The notes under the pieces: generated by a model
The model's database searches: none
What the model saw: the letters and a program-made list of their open reading frames with translations, nothing else
Told to the model about the DNA's origin: nothing
Assembly (NCBI GenBank): GCA_004297935.1
Contig: SCRE01000018.1
Location: 186,001-250,000 of the forward strand
Direction of reading: 5' to 3'
Source of the DNA: Microbacteriaceae bacterium
GTDB lineage: Bacteria > Actinomycetota > Actinomycetes > Actinomycetales > Microbacteriaceae
Length of the DNA: 64,000 bases
Program-made: the position numbers and the translations under genes
Part shown: positions 8,488-18,008 of the stretch, in pieces
Layout: the number at the start of each line of letters is the position of its first letter
How positions within the stretch are numbered: the first letter of the stretch is position 1

Positions 8488-9873
8488 ATGCCGCACTCCG
8501 CCGAGCCCACGGATAATCCAGCTTCGCCCGCCGCGAACGCCGGCTCGAACGCCGCCGCGAAACCGGCGACGACTCCGGCGAGGCAAGCGGCATCGACCTC
8601 GGCTCCGGGGCTGCAACGGCGCGTGCTGATCGCACTCTCCGCCGGCCAGATACTCGGCGGAGTCGGCATGGGCGCCGCCCTTTCTTTGGGCTCGCTGCTG
8701 GTCGTCGCCATTACACACGCGGATGCCTACGCCGGACTCGCCACGACCATGACCACCCTCGGCGCCGCCGTGTTCTCGATCCCGCTTGCCCGGTTCGCCG
8801 GAATCGCGGGGCGCAGGTCGGCACTGGCCATCGGCACGCTGGTCGCAGCCATCGGCGCGGCCGTGGTGGTCGCGGCCGCGGTGCTCGGCAGCCTTCCGCT
8901 GTTGCTGATCGGTTTCGGCGCGGTCGGCGCCGGCAGCGCGGTCAACCTGCAGACCAGGTTCGCGGCCGTCGATCTCGCCGCCGACCGCACCCGGGGTCGC
9001 GACCTCTCCCTGGTGATCTGGGCGACGACCGTCGGTGTCGTGGTCGGCCCCAACCTTGCGCCGCCGGGAGACACGATCGGCCAGTCGTTCGGGCTGCCGC
9101 CGCTGACTGGCGCGTTCGCGCTGACGATCGTCTGCCAAGTGTTCGCGGCTGCTCTGTACCTGGTGCTGCTGCGGCCGGACCCGCTGCTCACGGCGCAGCG
9201 GCTGGCGCGCGTCGACGCGGCCGGCTCGCAGCCCTCACCGGTTTCACCGCCGTCGCAGCGACGCGGCCGTTGGGCGGCCGTGAGCATCCTGCGGCGCAAC
9301 CGTTCTGCCGCAGTCGCGGTGATCGCGCTCGCGTTGAGCCACGCGGTGATGGTAGCCATCATGGCGATGACCCCCGTGCAGCTGGCGCACGGGGGCGCGA
9401 GCATCATGATCATCGGCTTGACGATCAGTTTGCACACGGCCGGCATGTACGCGCTCTCCCCGGTGTTCGGCCTGCTCAGCGACAGGATCGGCCGGGGTCG
9501 GGTGATCCTCATCGGGCAGGCGCTGCTCGTCGGGTCGTTGGTGACGAACTGGGTCGCCGGCTACAACCAGGTCGCGGTCGCGGTCGCCCTCATCCTGCTC
9601 GGGTTGGGTTGGTCTGCGAGCACGATCGCGGCATCCGCCCTGCTGACGGAGTCGGTGGCGGTCACGGAGCGAACGTCGGTGCAGGGCTTCTCCGATTCGC
9701 TGATGAACCTGTGTGGTGCTGCCGGGGGCGCAGTCGCCGGGGTCGTGCTCGCCTGGGCCGGCTACGGTGTGCTCAATGTGCTCAGTCTGATCCTCGTCGG
9801 CGCGGTCGTCTGGGCGCTGACGGCCCGCAGCCGCGCGGGGTCGCGGCCGACGCCGTCCGACGCTCGCCGCTAA
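8488..9873 (+). CDS. Major facilitator superfamily transporter
   Basis: Inner-membrane carrier of 461 residues. An Ala/Pro/Ser-rich hydrophilic N-terminus of about 45 residues precedes roughly twelve hydrophobic segments in two halves, separated by a hydrophilic loop near residues 235-265 ([18 protein letters not shown]). The second half contains the cytoplasmic loop [16 protein letters not shown], the usual G-x-x-x-D-R-x-G-R MFS motif. The substrate is not deducible; a drug or sugar exporter would be typical. Its TAA stop overlaps the -10 box of proS. Confidence 0.85.
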   Translation: MPHSAEPTDNPASPAANAGSNAAAKPATTPARQAASTSAPGLQRRVLIALSAGQILGGVGMGAALSLGSLLVVAITHADAYAGLATTMTTLGAAVFSIPLARFAGIAGRRSALAIGTLVAAIGAAVVVAAAVLGSLPLLLIGFGAVGAGSAVNLQTRFAAVDLAADRTRGRDLSLVIWATTVGVVVGPNLAPPGDTIGQSFGLPPLTGAFALTIVCQVFAAALYLVLLRPDPLLTAQRLARVDAAGSQPSPVSPPSQRRGRWAAVSILRRNRSAAVAVIALALSHAVMVAIMAMTPVQLAHGGASIMIIGLTISLHTAGMYALSPVFGLLSDRIGRGRVILIGQALLVGSLVTNWVAGYNQVAVAVALILLGLGWSASTIAASALLTESVAVTERTSVQGFSDSLMNLCGAAGGAVAGVVLAWAGYGVLNVLSLILVGAVVWALTARSRAGSRPTPSDARR

Positions 9874-9876
9874 AGT
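9871..9876 (+). promoter_or_regulatory. -10 box for proS overlapping the upstream stop codon
   Basis: TAAAGT, whose first three bases are the stop codon of the MFS gene, 7 bases before GTG 9884. Confidence 0.5.
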
Positions 9877-9883
9877 AGAACGC

Positions 9884-11647
9884 GTGCCCACACGCCTGAC
9901 GAACTACTTTCTCCGCACCCTTCGTGAAGATCCAGCTGACGCCGACGTGACCAGCCACAAGCTGCTGGTGCGCGCGGGATACATCCGCAGGCAGGCCGCC
10001 GGAATCTTCGCCTGGCTGCCGCTCGGCTTGCGGGTGAAGGCCAAGATCGAGCAGATCATCCGCGAAGAGATGACGGCGGCGGGTGCGCACGAGGTTCACT
10101 TCCCTGCGATGCTGCCCAAGGAGCCCTACGAGGTGACCGGCCGGTACAGCGAGTACGGTCCGTTGATGTTCCGGCTCTCCGACCGCAAGGACGCCGGCTA
10201 CGTGCTCGCGCCGACACACGAGGAGGCATTCACCCTCCTTGTCAAAGACCTGTACTCCAGTTACAAAGACCTGCCGCTGACGATCTACCAGATTCAGGAC
10301 AAGTACCGCGATGAGACTCGGCCCCGGGCGGGTCTGCTTCGCGGACGCGAATTCACGATGAAGGATGCGTACAGCTTCGACTACACGGACGCCGGTCTCG
10401 ACGCGGCGTACATGAAGCAGCGCGACGCATACGAGCGCATCTTCGCCCGGCTCGGCCTCGACTATGTGATTGTGCAAGCGGATGCCGGCGCGATGGGCGG
10501 ATCGCGCAGCGAAGAGTTCCTGCACCCCATGCCGGTCGGTGAGGACACGTTCGTGCGATCGGCGGGCGGCTACGCGGCAAACGTCGAAGCGTTCACGACG
10601 ATCGCGCCTCCCGCTCGCGGATACGACAAGCTGACCCCGGCCGAGGTGCTGGACACACCGGAGAGCGCGACGATCGAATCGCTGGTCGCGGTCGCCAACG
10701 AGAGGCATCCGCGGCCGGACGGTCGCGCCTGGATGGCGGCTGACACGTTGAAGAACGTCGTGCTCGCTCTCACCAACCTCGACGGCACCAGGGAACTCGT
10801 GGTCATCGGCCTGCCCGGCAACCGCGAGGTCGACCTGAAGCGCGCCGAGGTCGCATTCGCCCCCGCCGAGGTCGGAGCGGCCACCGACGAAGACTTCGCA
10901 CGGCATCCATCGCTCGTCAAGGGGTACATCGGGCCGTGGTCCGCGGACGGTGCTGTGCTCGGCGAGAAGTCGAGCAGCGGCATCCGTTACCTGCTGGACC
11001 CACGGGTCTCCGACGGTTCCGGCTGGATCACCGGGGCCAATCTCGACGGCAAGCACGTCTTCGGCCTGGTGGCCGGGCGAGACTTCGCAGCAGACGGCCT
11101 CGTCGAGGCAGCCGAGGTGCTGCCGGGCGACCCCGCACCGGACGGCTCCGGACCGGTCGACCTGGCTCGCGGCATGGAGATCGGCCACGTCTTCCAACTC
11201 GGCCGCAAGTATGCCGAGGCGCTCGGCCTCAACGTGCTCGACGAGAACGGCAAGCTCGTCACGGTCACGATGGGCTCCTACGGCATCGGCGTCACGCGCA
11301 TTCTCGCGATCATCGCGGAGGAGAACAACGACGACAGCGGCCTGATCTGGCCGGCGTCCGTCGCGCCGTTCGACGTGCACGTGATCGCGACAGGCAAGGA
11401 TGCGGGCGTCTACGATGCCGCGGAATCGATCGTCGCGGAGATCGAGCGCAGCGGTCGTGATGTGCTGTTCGACGATCGACCGAAGGTGTCGCCCGGCGTG
11501 AAGTTCGCCGACGCGGAGCTGCTCGGTGTTCCCGTCATCGTCATCGCCGGCCGTGGTGTGGCAGACGGCCTGGTCGAGCTGTGGGACCGGCGCTCCGGCG
11601 AGCGCACACAGGTTCCGATCACCGACATCGCCACGCGCCTGGCGTAG
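9884..11647 (+). CDS. proS: Prolyl-tRNA synthetase
   Basis: Class II aminoacyl-tRNA synthetase charging tRNA-Pro. The 587 residues match the bacterial long type. It has the N-terminal [20 protein letters not shown], motif 2 region with the [21 protein letters not shown] segment (about 141-163), an inserted editing (INS) domain at about 225-400, motif 3 [13 protein letters not shown] (about 463-475), and an anticodon-binding domain to the C-terminus. It precedes nusA, a common actinobacterial neighbourhood. The start is GTG 9884 with a TAAAGT box upstream. Confidence 0.97.
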   Translation: MPTRLTNYFLRTLREDPADADVTSHKLLVRAGYIRRQAAGIFAWLPLGLRVKAKIEQIIREEMTAAGAHEVHFPAMLPKEPYEVTGRYSEYGPLMFRLSDRKDAGYVLAPTHEEAFTLLVKDLYSSYKDLPLTIYQIQDKYRDETRPRAGLLRGREFTMKDAYSFDYTDAGLDAAYMKQRDAYERIFARLGLDYVIVQADAGAMGGSRSEEFLHPMPVGEDTFVRSAGGYAANVEAFTTIAPPARGYDKLTPAEVLDTPESATIESLVAVANERHPRPDGRAWMAADTLKNVVLALTNLDGTRELVVIGLPGNREVDLKRAEVAFAPAEVGAATDEDFARHPSLVKGYIGPWSADGAVLGEKSSSGIRYLLDPRVSDGSGWITGANLDGKHVFGLVAGRDFAADGLVEAAEVLPGDPAPDGSGPVDLARGMEIGHVFQLGRKYAEALGLNVLDENGKLVTVTMGSYGIGVTRILAIIAEENNDDSGLIWPASVAPFDVHVIATGKDAGVYDAAESIVAEIERSGRDVLFDDRPKVSPGVKFADAELLGVPVIVIAGRGVADGLVELWDRRSGERTQVPITDIATRLA

Positions 11648-11658
11648 GACGCGCCGCC

Positions 11659-11778
11659 CGGTGGTCGAGTAGCGAGGTACGACGGTGGTCGAGTAGCGAG
11701 GTACGAGTGTATCGAGACCCGTATCAGACTCGGTGACCTGGTCTCGATACGGCCGCGGGCGGCCTACTCGACCAACGG
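11659..11778. repeat. Interspersed palindromic repeat element, complete copy
   Basis: The outer arm TGGTCGAGTAG is answered by CTACTCGACCA at 11764-11774. The inner arm GTATCGAGACC (11709-11719) is answered exactly by GGTCTCGATAC (11740-11750) across a 20-base loop. The left arm is itself duplicated with a 24-base period (11661-11682 and 11685-11706). The element fills the gap between proS and nusA, where many relatives carry rimP. Confidence 0.8.
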
Positions 11779-11877
11779 AGGAACCCGGCGTAACGCAATG
11801 CCGCGCAGTCGGGTACGGTAGAAGACTGACCGGTCACGGAGGTGAACGGGCGATCATGTGAATAGAGGAGGCCGGCT

Positions 11878-12885
11878 GTGGACATCGACCTCAGTGTCTT
11901 GCGTTTGATGGAGCGAGAGCGGGAGATCCCGTTCGACGAGCTCGTCGAGATCATCGAGCAGGCCATTCTGACCGCGTACCTGAAGCACACCGATCAGGCG
12001 GAACACCACCACGGCCACGGTGCCGAACCGGCGCCGGCTCGCGTGCACCTCGATCGCAAGACCGGTCACGTCTCGGTTTTCGTCCCGGAGTACGACGACG
12101 AGGGCGCCATCATCGGCGAGGCCGAAGAAGACCCTCGCGACTTCGGCCGAATCGCGGCGTTCGCGGCGAAACAGGTCATCAACCAGCGGTTGCGCGACAT
12201 TCAGGACGAGGCCGTGCTCGGCGAGTTCCGCGGGCGAGAGGGCGACATCGTCGCCGGCATCATCCAGCAGGGGCCGAACCCGCGGATGATCCATGTGGAT
12301 CTCGGCAGCGTCGAGGCGATTCTGCCGCCGGAGGAGCAGGTTCCCGGCGAAGGCTATGCACACGGCTCACGCATCCGGGTCTATGTCACCAGCGTGGCGA
12401 AGGGGCTGAAAGGCCCGCAGATCACCGTGTCGCGCACGCATCCGGCCTTGGTTCGCAAGCTGTTCGCGCTCGAAGTGCCGGAGATCGCCAGCGGCGTGGT
12501 CGAGATCGTGTCACTGGCCCGCGAAGCAGGACATCGCACTAAGATCGCGGTGCGCGCGACGCAGCCGGGAATCAACGCGAAGGGCGCGTGCATCGGCGAA
12601 CTCGGACAGCGCGTGCGTTCGGTCACGGCCGAGCTGAACAACGAGAAGATCGACATCGTCGACTACTCGCCCGATCTGGCGACGTTCGTGGCCAACGCGC
12701 TGTCGCCCGCCAAGGTGACGAAGGCGTTCGTGATCGACGAGTCGCTCAAGGCCGTGCGTGCCCTGGTTCCGGACTACCAGTTGTCGCTGGCGATCGGCAA
12801 GGAGGGGCAGAACGCGCGCCTCGCCGCAAAGCTGACCGGCGCGAAAATCGATATTCAGCCCGACTCGGCGCTCGACGAAGGCTGA
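11878..12885 (+). CDS. nusA: Transcription termination/antitermination factor NusA
   Basis: RNA polymerase-associated factor acting in pausing, termination and rRNA antitermination. The 335-residue actinobacterial form has an N-terminal polymerase-binding domain (to about 110), an S1 domain (about 115-190, EGDIVAGIIQQG), and two KH domains (AGHRTKIAVRA and GKEGQNARLAAKLTGAKIDI at the end), without the acidic repeats of proteobacterial NusA. GTG 11878 has a GAGGAGG ribosome site. It probably starts the nusA-ylxR-infB-rbfA unit. No rimP gene precedes it. Confidence 0.96.
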   Translation: MDIDLSVLRLMEREREIPFDELVEIIEQAILTAYLKHTDQAEHHHGHGAEPAPARVHLDRKTGHVSVFVPEYDDEGAIIGEAEEDPRDFGRIAAFAAKQVINQRLRDIQDEAVLGEFRGREGDIVAGIIQQGPNPRMIHVDLGSVEAILPPEEQVPGEGYAHGSRIRVYVTSVAKGLKGPQITVSRTHPALVRKLFALEVPEIASGVVEIVSLAREAGHRTKIAVRATQPGINAKGACIGELGQRVRSVTAELNNEKIDIVDYSPDLATFVANALSPAKVTKAFVIDESLKAVRALVPDYQLSLAIGKEGQNARLAAKLTGAKIDIQPDSALDEG

Positions 12886-13021
12886 CGGCGCCCGCCGGCC
12901 GGCATCCTGTGCGGGTTTCCGCGACAGGCGCCGCTTCAGCTGGCGCATGACGCACGAGATGGCGCCGACGACGCGGCCCAGCACAGGAGGGCGGCAGGCG
13001 CGGCCGCCGGGAGGGGGTAAG

Positions 13022-13300
13022 ATGGACTCCGTTAGAACGTGCATTGGGTGCCGTTCGCGTGCCTCCCGGTCCTCACTTCTGAGGGTTGTAGCCCGGGGCT
13101 CAGAACTCGTGGTGGACGAATCCGCTACCCTTCCTGGGCGAGGCGCGTGGCTGCATCCGAGAATCGAGTGCTACAGAAAAGCTGTGCGGCGCCACGCCTT
13201 CGGGCGGGCACTGCGAGTAACGGACACACTCGAGACGACCGCGCTTGAAACAGCAGCATTAGAGAACAGGCTGAACGGCACAGTGATATCAGATGAGTGA
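13022..13300 (+). CDS. ylxR: YlxR family protein (DUF448), nucleic-acid binding
   Basis: Small basic protein of 92 residues found between nusA and infB in most Gram-positive bacteria. The family signature CIGCRSRASRSSLLRVV with the zinc-ribbon-like CIGC is at residues 7-23, and the conserved GRGAWLHP is near residues 42-49. The ATG at 13022, preceded by GGGAGGGGG, gives the usual N-terminus MDSVRTCIGC; the upstream open frame to 12947 is rejected. In related bacteria it is thought to bind RNA or modulate RNase P; nothing here tests that. Confidence 0.9.
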   Translation: MDSVRTCIGCRSRASRSSLLRVVARGSELVVDESATLPGRGAWLHPRIECYRKAVRRHAFGRALRVTDTLETTALETAALENRLNGTVISDE

Positions 13301-13397
13301 CATCAAATGAGTGACAACTAATGAGCGGCTCGAAATGAGTCCCGTCCAGAACTAACGGTCTGCCCTTTTCCGGGGTCGGACCCGGAAGAGGAGAATT

Positions 13398-16172
13398 GTG
13401 GCTGCAAAACCACGCGTACACGAAGTCGCAAGCGAGTTCGGTGTCGACAGCAAGGTCGCTTTGGCGAAGCTCAAGGAATTGGGCGAGTTCGTCAAAGGCC
13501 CGTCGTCGAGTATCGAGCCGCCGGTTGCGCGAAAGCTGAGGGCTGCCCTCGCGGCCGATGGCGTGCAGGCATCAGCGGGCAAGGCTACCGCGGCGCCCGC
13601 AACCCCGGCGAACGCTCCCGCGAAATCGGCGACTGCGTCGGCTCCGGATGCGCAGGCCTCGCCCGCAGCATCGGCATCCGCTGCGAAGCCGCCGACACCC
13701 GGCGCCAAGCCGGCAGCGAGAGCCACGGAGGCGCCCGCCGCCAGCGCGCCCGAGAAGCCCGGTGCCAAGCCGGCAGCCGCGCCCGGCGGGCAGGTCGCCG
13801 CACCGGCGGCGGGTGCGGAGCACAAGGTCGCGCCGACGGGACACCCCGGCGCGGCTGCGGCTCACCCGGGCGCCCCGCGACCCGGCAACAACCCGTTCGC
13901 AAGCTCGCAGGGCATGGGTCAGCGCCCCGCGGGCGCCCCGCGACCCGGCAACAACCCGTTCGCAAGCTCGCAGGGCATGGGTCAGCGCCCGAGTCCGGGT
14001 AACATCCCGCGTCCGGCAGCACCGCGCCCTGGTTCGCCTCGCCCCGGTGCCCCCCGCCCGGGCGGTGCCGGCGGACGCACGGGGGCTCCGCGTTCGGGCG
14101 GTGCCGGTGCTCGTACCGGCGGCGGTTTCCAGCGTCCGGGCGGTACGGGTGCTGCGGGTGGTTTCCAGCGTCCAGGCGGTGGCTTCGGCGGGCCGCGCCC
14201 TTCCGGTGGTGGCGGCCGCGGTCGTGGTCCCGGCGGTGGCACAGCGGGCGCGTTCGGCCGCGGCGGCGGCAAGAGCCGTGCCCGCAAGTCGAAGCGCACG
14301 AAGCGGCAGGAGTTCGAGCTGCGCGAGGCACCGTCGCTCGGCGGCGTGAGTGTGCCCCGCGGCGATGGCAGCACTATCGTGCGGTTGCGGCGCGGCGCAT
14401 CCATCTCGGACTTCGCCGACAAGATCGACGCGAGCCCAGGCAACCTGGTGACCGTGCTGTTCCACCTCGGCGAGATGGCGACGGCGACGGAGTCCCTCGA
14501 TGAGGCGACATTCGGCATCCTCGGCGAGGAGCTGGGCTACAAGATCCAGATCGTCTCTCCGGAGGACGAGGACAAGGAGCTGCTCGAAGGCTTCGACATC
14601 GACCTCGAGGCGGAGTTGGAAGACGAAACCGACGAGGACCTCGAGGTCCGCCCGCCGGTGGTCACCGTCATGGGCCACGTCGATCACGGCAAGACGCGGC
14701 TGCTCGACGCGATCCGGCACGCCAATGTGGTCTCGGGCGAAGCCGGCGGCATCACCCAGCACATCGGTGCCTATCAGGTGGTCGCGGAGCACGACGGCGT
14801 CGAGCGCGCGATCACCTTCATCGACACCCCCGGTCATGAGGCGTTCACCGCCATGCGTGCCCGCGGTGCGCAGGTGACGGACATCGCGATCCTCGTGGTC
14901 GCCGCCGACGATGGCATCATGCCGCAGACGATCGAGGCTCTGAACCACGCTCAGGCGGCGGCCGTGCCGATCGTTGTGGCCGTGAACAAGATCGACAAGC
15001 CGGACGCGAACCCGGCGAAGGTGCGTCAGCAGCTCACCGAGTTCGGCCTGGTCGCCGAGGAGTACGGCGGCGACGTCATGTTCGTCGACGTGTCTGCTCG
15101 GGAGAGCATCGGCATCACCGAACTGCTGGATGCCGTGCTGCTCACCGCGGACGCAGGGCTCGACCTGCGTGCCAACCCGAACAAGGATGCCCGCGGCGTC
15201 GCCATCGAGGCGAAGCTCGACAAGGGCCGCGGTGCGGTTGCGACCGTGCTGATCCAGTCCGGAACGCTGCACGTCGGAGACTCGATCGTCGCCGGAACGG
15301 CGTACGGTCGTGTCCGCGCGATGATGGACGAGAACGGCGACCCGGTGGAGGCGGCAACCCCGTCCCGTCCGGTGCAGGTGCAGGGTCTGTCCAGTGTTCC
15401 GCGGGCCGGCGACACGTTCCTCGTCACGGATGAGGACCGCACCGCCCGGCAGATCGCCGAGAAGCGCGAAGCCGCCGAACGCAACGCACAGCTGGCGAAG
15501 GCACGCAAGCGCATCTCGCTCGAGGACTTCACACGCGCTCTGGAAGAGGGCAAGGTCGAGTCGCTCAACCTCATCATCAAGGGTGACGTCTCCGGTGCCG
15601 TCGAGGCGCTGGAGGAGTCGCTGATGAAGATCGAGGTGGACGACAGCGTTCAGCTGCGGATCATCCACCGCGGTGTCGGCGCGATCACCGAGTCCGACGT
15701 CAACCTCGCCACGATCGACAACGCGATCATCGTCGGGTTCAACGTGCGACCGGATACGAAAGCGCGCGAGCGGGCTGCCCGCGAGGGTGTGGACATCCGC
15801 TTCTACTCGGTCATCTACAACGCGATCGACGAGATCGAGAACTCGCTGAAGGGCATGCTCAAGCCGGAGTTCGAAGAGGTGCAGTCTGGTGTCGCGGAGA
15901 TCCGCGAGATCTTCCGCTCCTCCAAGTTCGGCAATATCGCCGGTGTCGTGGTGCGCAGCGGAACGATCACGCGCAACGCCAAGGCGCGCGTCATCCGCGA
16001 GGGGGTCGTCGTCGGCGACAATCTGGCGATTGAGTCGCTGCGTCGGTTCAAAGACGACGTCACCGAGGTGCGCACGGACTTCGAAGCCGGCATCGGCCTC
16101 GGCAAGTTCAACGACATCCAGGTCGGCGACGAGATCGAGACGATCGAAATGCGCGAGAAGCCGCGTGCGTAG
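13398..16172 (+). CDS. infB: Translation initiation factor IF-2
   Basis: GTPase delivering fMet-tRNA to the 30S subunit. At 924 residues it is typical of actinobacteria. It has an IF2N domain (1-50, [22 protein letters not shown]), an Ala/Pro then Gly/Arg-rich linker (about 55-295), a second IF2N-like segment, the G domain with GHVDHGKT at 426-433, DTPGHEA and NKID, then domains II-IV. The linker carries a perfect-looking 21-residue tandem duplication. GTG 13398 follows AAGAGGAG. The last codons and stop lie in an 87-bp tandem duplication that continues downstream. Confidence 0.98.
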   Translation: MAAKPRVHEVASEFGVDSKVALAKLKELGEFVKGPSSSIEPPVARKLRAALAADGVQASAGKATAAPATPANAPAKSATASAPDAQASPAASASAAKPPTPGAKPAARATEAPAASAPEKPGAKPAAAPGGQVAAPAAGAEHKVAPTGHPGAAAAHPGAPRPGNNPFASSQGMGQRPAGAPRPGNNPFASSQGMGQRPSPGNIPRPAAPRPGSPRPGAPRPGGAGGRTGAPRSGGAGARTGGGFQRPGGTGAAGGFQRPGGGFGGPRPSGGGGRGRGPGGGTAGAFGRGGGKSRARKSKRTKRQEFELREAPSLGGVSVPRGDGSTIVRLRRGASISDFADKIDASPGNLVTVLFHLGEMATATESLDEATFGILGEELGYKIQIVSPEDEDKELLEGFDIDLEAELEDETDEDLEVRPPVVTVMGHVDHGKTRLLDAIRHANVVSGEAGGITQHIGAYQVVAEHDGVERAITFIDTPGHEAFTAMRARGAQVTDIAILVVAADDGIMPQTIEALNHAQAAAVPIVVAVNKIDKPDANPAKVRQQLTEFGLVAEEYGGDVMFVDVSARESIGITELLDAVLLTADAGLDLRANPNKDARGVAIEAKLDKGRGAVATVLIQSGTLHVGDSIVAGTAYGRVRAMMDENGDPVEAATPSRPVQVQGLSSVPRAGDTFLVTDEDRTARQIAEKREAAERNAQLAKARKRISLEDFTRALEEGKVESLNLIIKGDVSGAVEALEESLMKIEVDDSVQLRIIHRGVGAITESDVNLATIDNAIIVGFNVRPDTKARERAAREGVDIRFYSVIYNAIDEIENSLKGMLKPEFEEVQSGVAEIREIFRSSKFGNIAGVVVRSGTITRNAKARVIREGVVVGDNLAIESLRRFKDDVTEVRTDFEAGIGLGKFNDIQVGDEIETIEMREKPRA
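13868..13990 (+). repeat. 63-bp in-frame tandem duplication in infB linker
   Basis: Two nearly identical units start at 13868 and 13931, each encoding [20 protein letters not shown]. The copies match at the nucleotide level as well as the protein level, so the duplication looks recent or homogenised. Confidence 0.9.
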
Positions 16173-16182
16173 CACGCAAAAG

Positions 16183-16237
16183 GCGGGGGCCATTTCTGGT
16201 CCCCGCGCTTGTCGCGCCGCGCCCGTCTCGGGCGCGG
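16183..16237 (+). terminator. Paired hairpins after infB, first copy
   Basis: Stem one pairs GCGGGGGCC (16183-16191) with GGTCCCCGC (16198-16206) over a 6-base loop, with one G-U pair. Stem two is a perfect 8-bp pairing of CCGCGCCC with GGGCGCGG (16217-16237) over GTCTC. There is no U tract, so attenuation, mRNA processing or 3'-end protection are as likely as termination. Confidence 0.45.
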
Positions 16238-16269
16238 TAGAAGGAAGCCGCGTGCGTAGCACGCAAAAG

Positions 16270-16324
16270 GCGGGGGCCATTTCTGGTCCCTGCGCTTGTC
16301 GCGCCGCGCCCGTCTCGGGCGCGG
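16270..16324 (+). terminator. Paired hairpins after infB, duplicated copy
   Basis: Same two stems in the second 87-bp unit: 16270-16293, where a C to T change converts a pair to G-U, and 16304-16324, unchanged. The substitution keeps pairing, which suggests the structure is tolerated or maintained. Confidence 0.4.
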
Positions 16325-16424
16325 CAGCAGAGAAGCCGCGCGCCTGACCGAACCTGTTCCGCGTCCTCGGCGATCCGAGGGCGCGGAATGTTCGATCGCA
16401 CGCCTGCGAGGAGAGAAGGAACCC

Positions 16425-16880
16425 ATGGCAGATCCGGCACGGGCGAGAAAACTCGCCGACAGAATCAAGGTGATCATCGCGAAGCGCCTCGAGCGAGGGC
16501 TGCGCGACCCACGGATGGGCTTCGCCACGATCACGGATGTGCAGGTGACCGGCGACCTGCAGCACGCCAGCGTGTTCTACACGGTGTACGGCACCGAGGA
16601 AGAGCGCACCGACACCGCCGCGGCGTTGAAGGCCGCGACCGGCATGCTGCGCAGCGAGGTCGGCAAGAACATCACGGCCCGGCTCACGCCGAGCCTCGAG
16701 TTCTTCCTCGACGCGATCCCGGAGAACGCCGCACACATCGAAGGCCTGCTGCGCCAGGCGCGCGATCGGGACAGCGAGGTGGCCGGCATCGCCGCCACAG
16801 CGCAGTATGCCGGCGACGAGGACCCATACGTGAAGCCGCGCGAGTTCGAAGACGATGAGGACGACGACCTCGGCCGTTGA
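16425..16880 (+). CDS. rbfA: 30S ribosome-binding factor A
   Basis: Late 30S assembly factor that binds 16S rRNA helix 1, with a single KH-like domain. The 151 residues include MADPARARKLADRIKVIIA, the conserved RDPRMGFATITDVQVTGDL, and LEFFLDAIPENAAHIEGLL. An acidic C-terminal extension (FEDDEDDDLGR) ends the protein. ATG 16425 has a GAGAAGGA ribosome site. In many relatives truB follows directly; here about 6 kb of unrelated genes separate them. Confidence 0.95.
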   Translation: MADPARARKLADRIKVIIAKRLERGLRDPRMGFATITDVQVTGDLQHASVFYTVYGTEEERTDTAAALKAATGMLRSEVGKNITARLTPSLEFFLDAIPENAAHIEGLLRQARDRDSEVAGIAATAQYAGDEDPYVKPREFEDDEDDDLGR

Positions 16881-16907
16881 GCGCAATCGAAGCGCGCCGT
16901 GCCCCCG

Positions 16908-17852
16908 TCAGACGAAGCGGATGCCGTTCTGCAGCCGGGTGCGCACCTCGAACAGCTCGTTCCCATCCGGTCGCGGCGTCTTCGGCAGCCCCATGCGCAT
17001 GAGGGCGGCGACGAACGACTGCCGGGTGAGCACCAGCCCGGCCTTCTGACTCCTGCCGACGACCGTGAACGAGTCGTCTGTGGCCTCATCCGGAACGACG
17101 ACGACCGCGACGCTGATGCGCACCCCTGTCGCCTTGCCGAGAGCGCGTGCGTCGGCCGCGAGCGAGCGCAACGGCTGCCCGTCGACACCGTCGCCGGCCA
17201 GCTCGCCGCGTCGAACGGCCACTCGGCCACCCCAGTCCTCGGATTGAACGGCGAACAGGCCGGTCGGCCCGAGCACGACGTGGTCGATCTTCTGACCGGG
17301 TCGGCCGCCTGGCACCGCGACGTCGTGCCACACCGTGTAGCCGATGCCGAGCGTCGTCAGCGACCGCGCCGTCGCCTCTTCGGCGAGGGCATCTGCCAAC
17401 GCGTGCCGGATCTCGCGCGGTGCGCTGCGGACGAGCGCCGGGTCGTACGGGTCCGCTATTGGAACGCCGCGGCCGACCCATTCACGCATCAAGCTGAGAA
17501 AGTGCTCGCGACCCCAGCCGCCCGGGTGGCCGTAGGTGCGGGCGTGCGGGCGCGAATCGTGTCGCGCAGGCCGCCGGGCCGGCGTCTCCCAGGCGTGGGC
17601 CGTCGCCTCGTTGGACGGTGTCTGCCATGTTGCGGAGGAGGAGCGGCCGCGGTCGTATTCGGCCCGGCTCTGCGTCGTTCCGACGCGCTGCCAGGCCAGC
17701 TGAACGGCGTGGAATGCCGTGGCCGTGCCTCCGGCATCCGGATGCGTCGCCCGCAGCGCCCTGCGATACGCGCGCTTGAGCTCCTCCTGGCTGACGGATG
17801 CGGCGACCCCCAGCACCTCATACGGTGAGGCGGAGAGGGGGCTTTCGGGCAT
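16908..17852 (-). CDS. J-domain protein with a C-terminal NERD-like domain
   Basis: About 314 residues combining a DnaJ-type J domain (about 8-70, with the diagnostic HPD at 37-39) and a domain resembling NERD, a PD-(D/E)XK nuclease-related fold (about 165-295). The NERD signature is readable as KIDHVVLGPTGLFAV at about 188-202, but the following segment is QSEDWGG where active relatives have an E-x-K motif, so the catalytic residues seem changed. J domains stimulate Hsp70; this protein could recruit DnaK to a DNA or membrane process. The start is uncertain (ATG 17852 or TTG 17861). Confidence 0.8.
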   Translation of the reverse strand: MPESPLSASPYEVLGVAASVSQEELKRAYRRALRATHPDAGGTATAFHAVQLAWQRVGTTQSRAEYDRGRSSSATWQTPSNEATAHAWETPARRPARHDSRPHARTYGHPGGWGREHFLSLMREWVGRGVPIADPYDPALVRSAPREIRHALADALAEEATARSLTTLGIGYTVWHDVAVPGGRPGQKIDHVVLGPTGLFAVQSEDWGGRVAVRRGELAGDGVDGQPLRSLAADARALGKATGVRISVAVVVVPDEATDDSFTVVGRSQKAGLVLTRQSFVAALMRMGLPKTPRPDGNELFEVRTRLQNGIRFV

Positions 17853-18008
17853 TCGAGTCAATCGCTTTCAGCTCGCGGTTCGATGGTCGTCGTTCTTCGA
17901 GAATAGCGATTGGACGCTGCGAGCATGCTCAGCGCTGCTTCGGCTCTTCTGCTGTTGGCTGGGCGACCGCTGCCACAGGAGCGACCCTTGCCACGCGGAT
18001 GATCCGTA

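Larger units (their letters stand above)
16157..16340 (+). repeat. 87-bp tandem duplication spanning the infB stop codon
   Basis: The unit starts GAAGCCGCGTGCGTAGCACG at 16157 and repeats at 16244 with one or two changes. A partial third copy (GAAGCCGCGCGC) begins at 16332. Each full unit contains the TAG used by infB and two hairpins. The extra copies lie between infB and rbfA. Confidence 0.9.

Noticed and set aside
13572-16886. 1104-residue open frame antisense to infB
   Set aside because: It is the high-GC shadow of infB and rbfA, with repetitive low-complexity residues and no family signature or start context.
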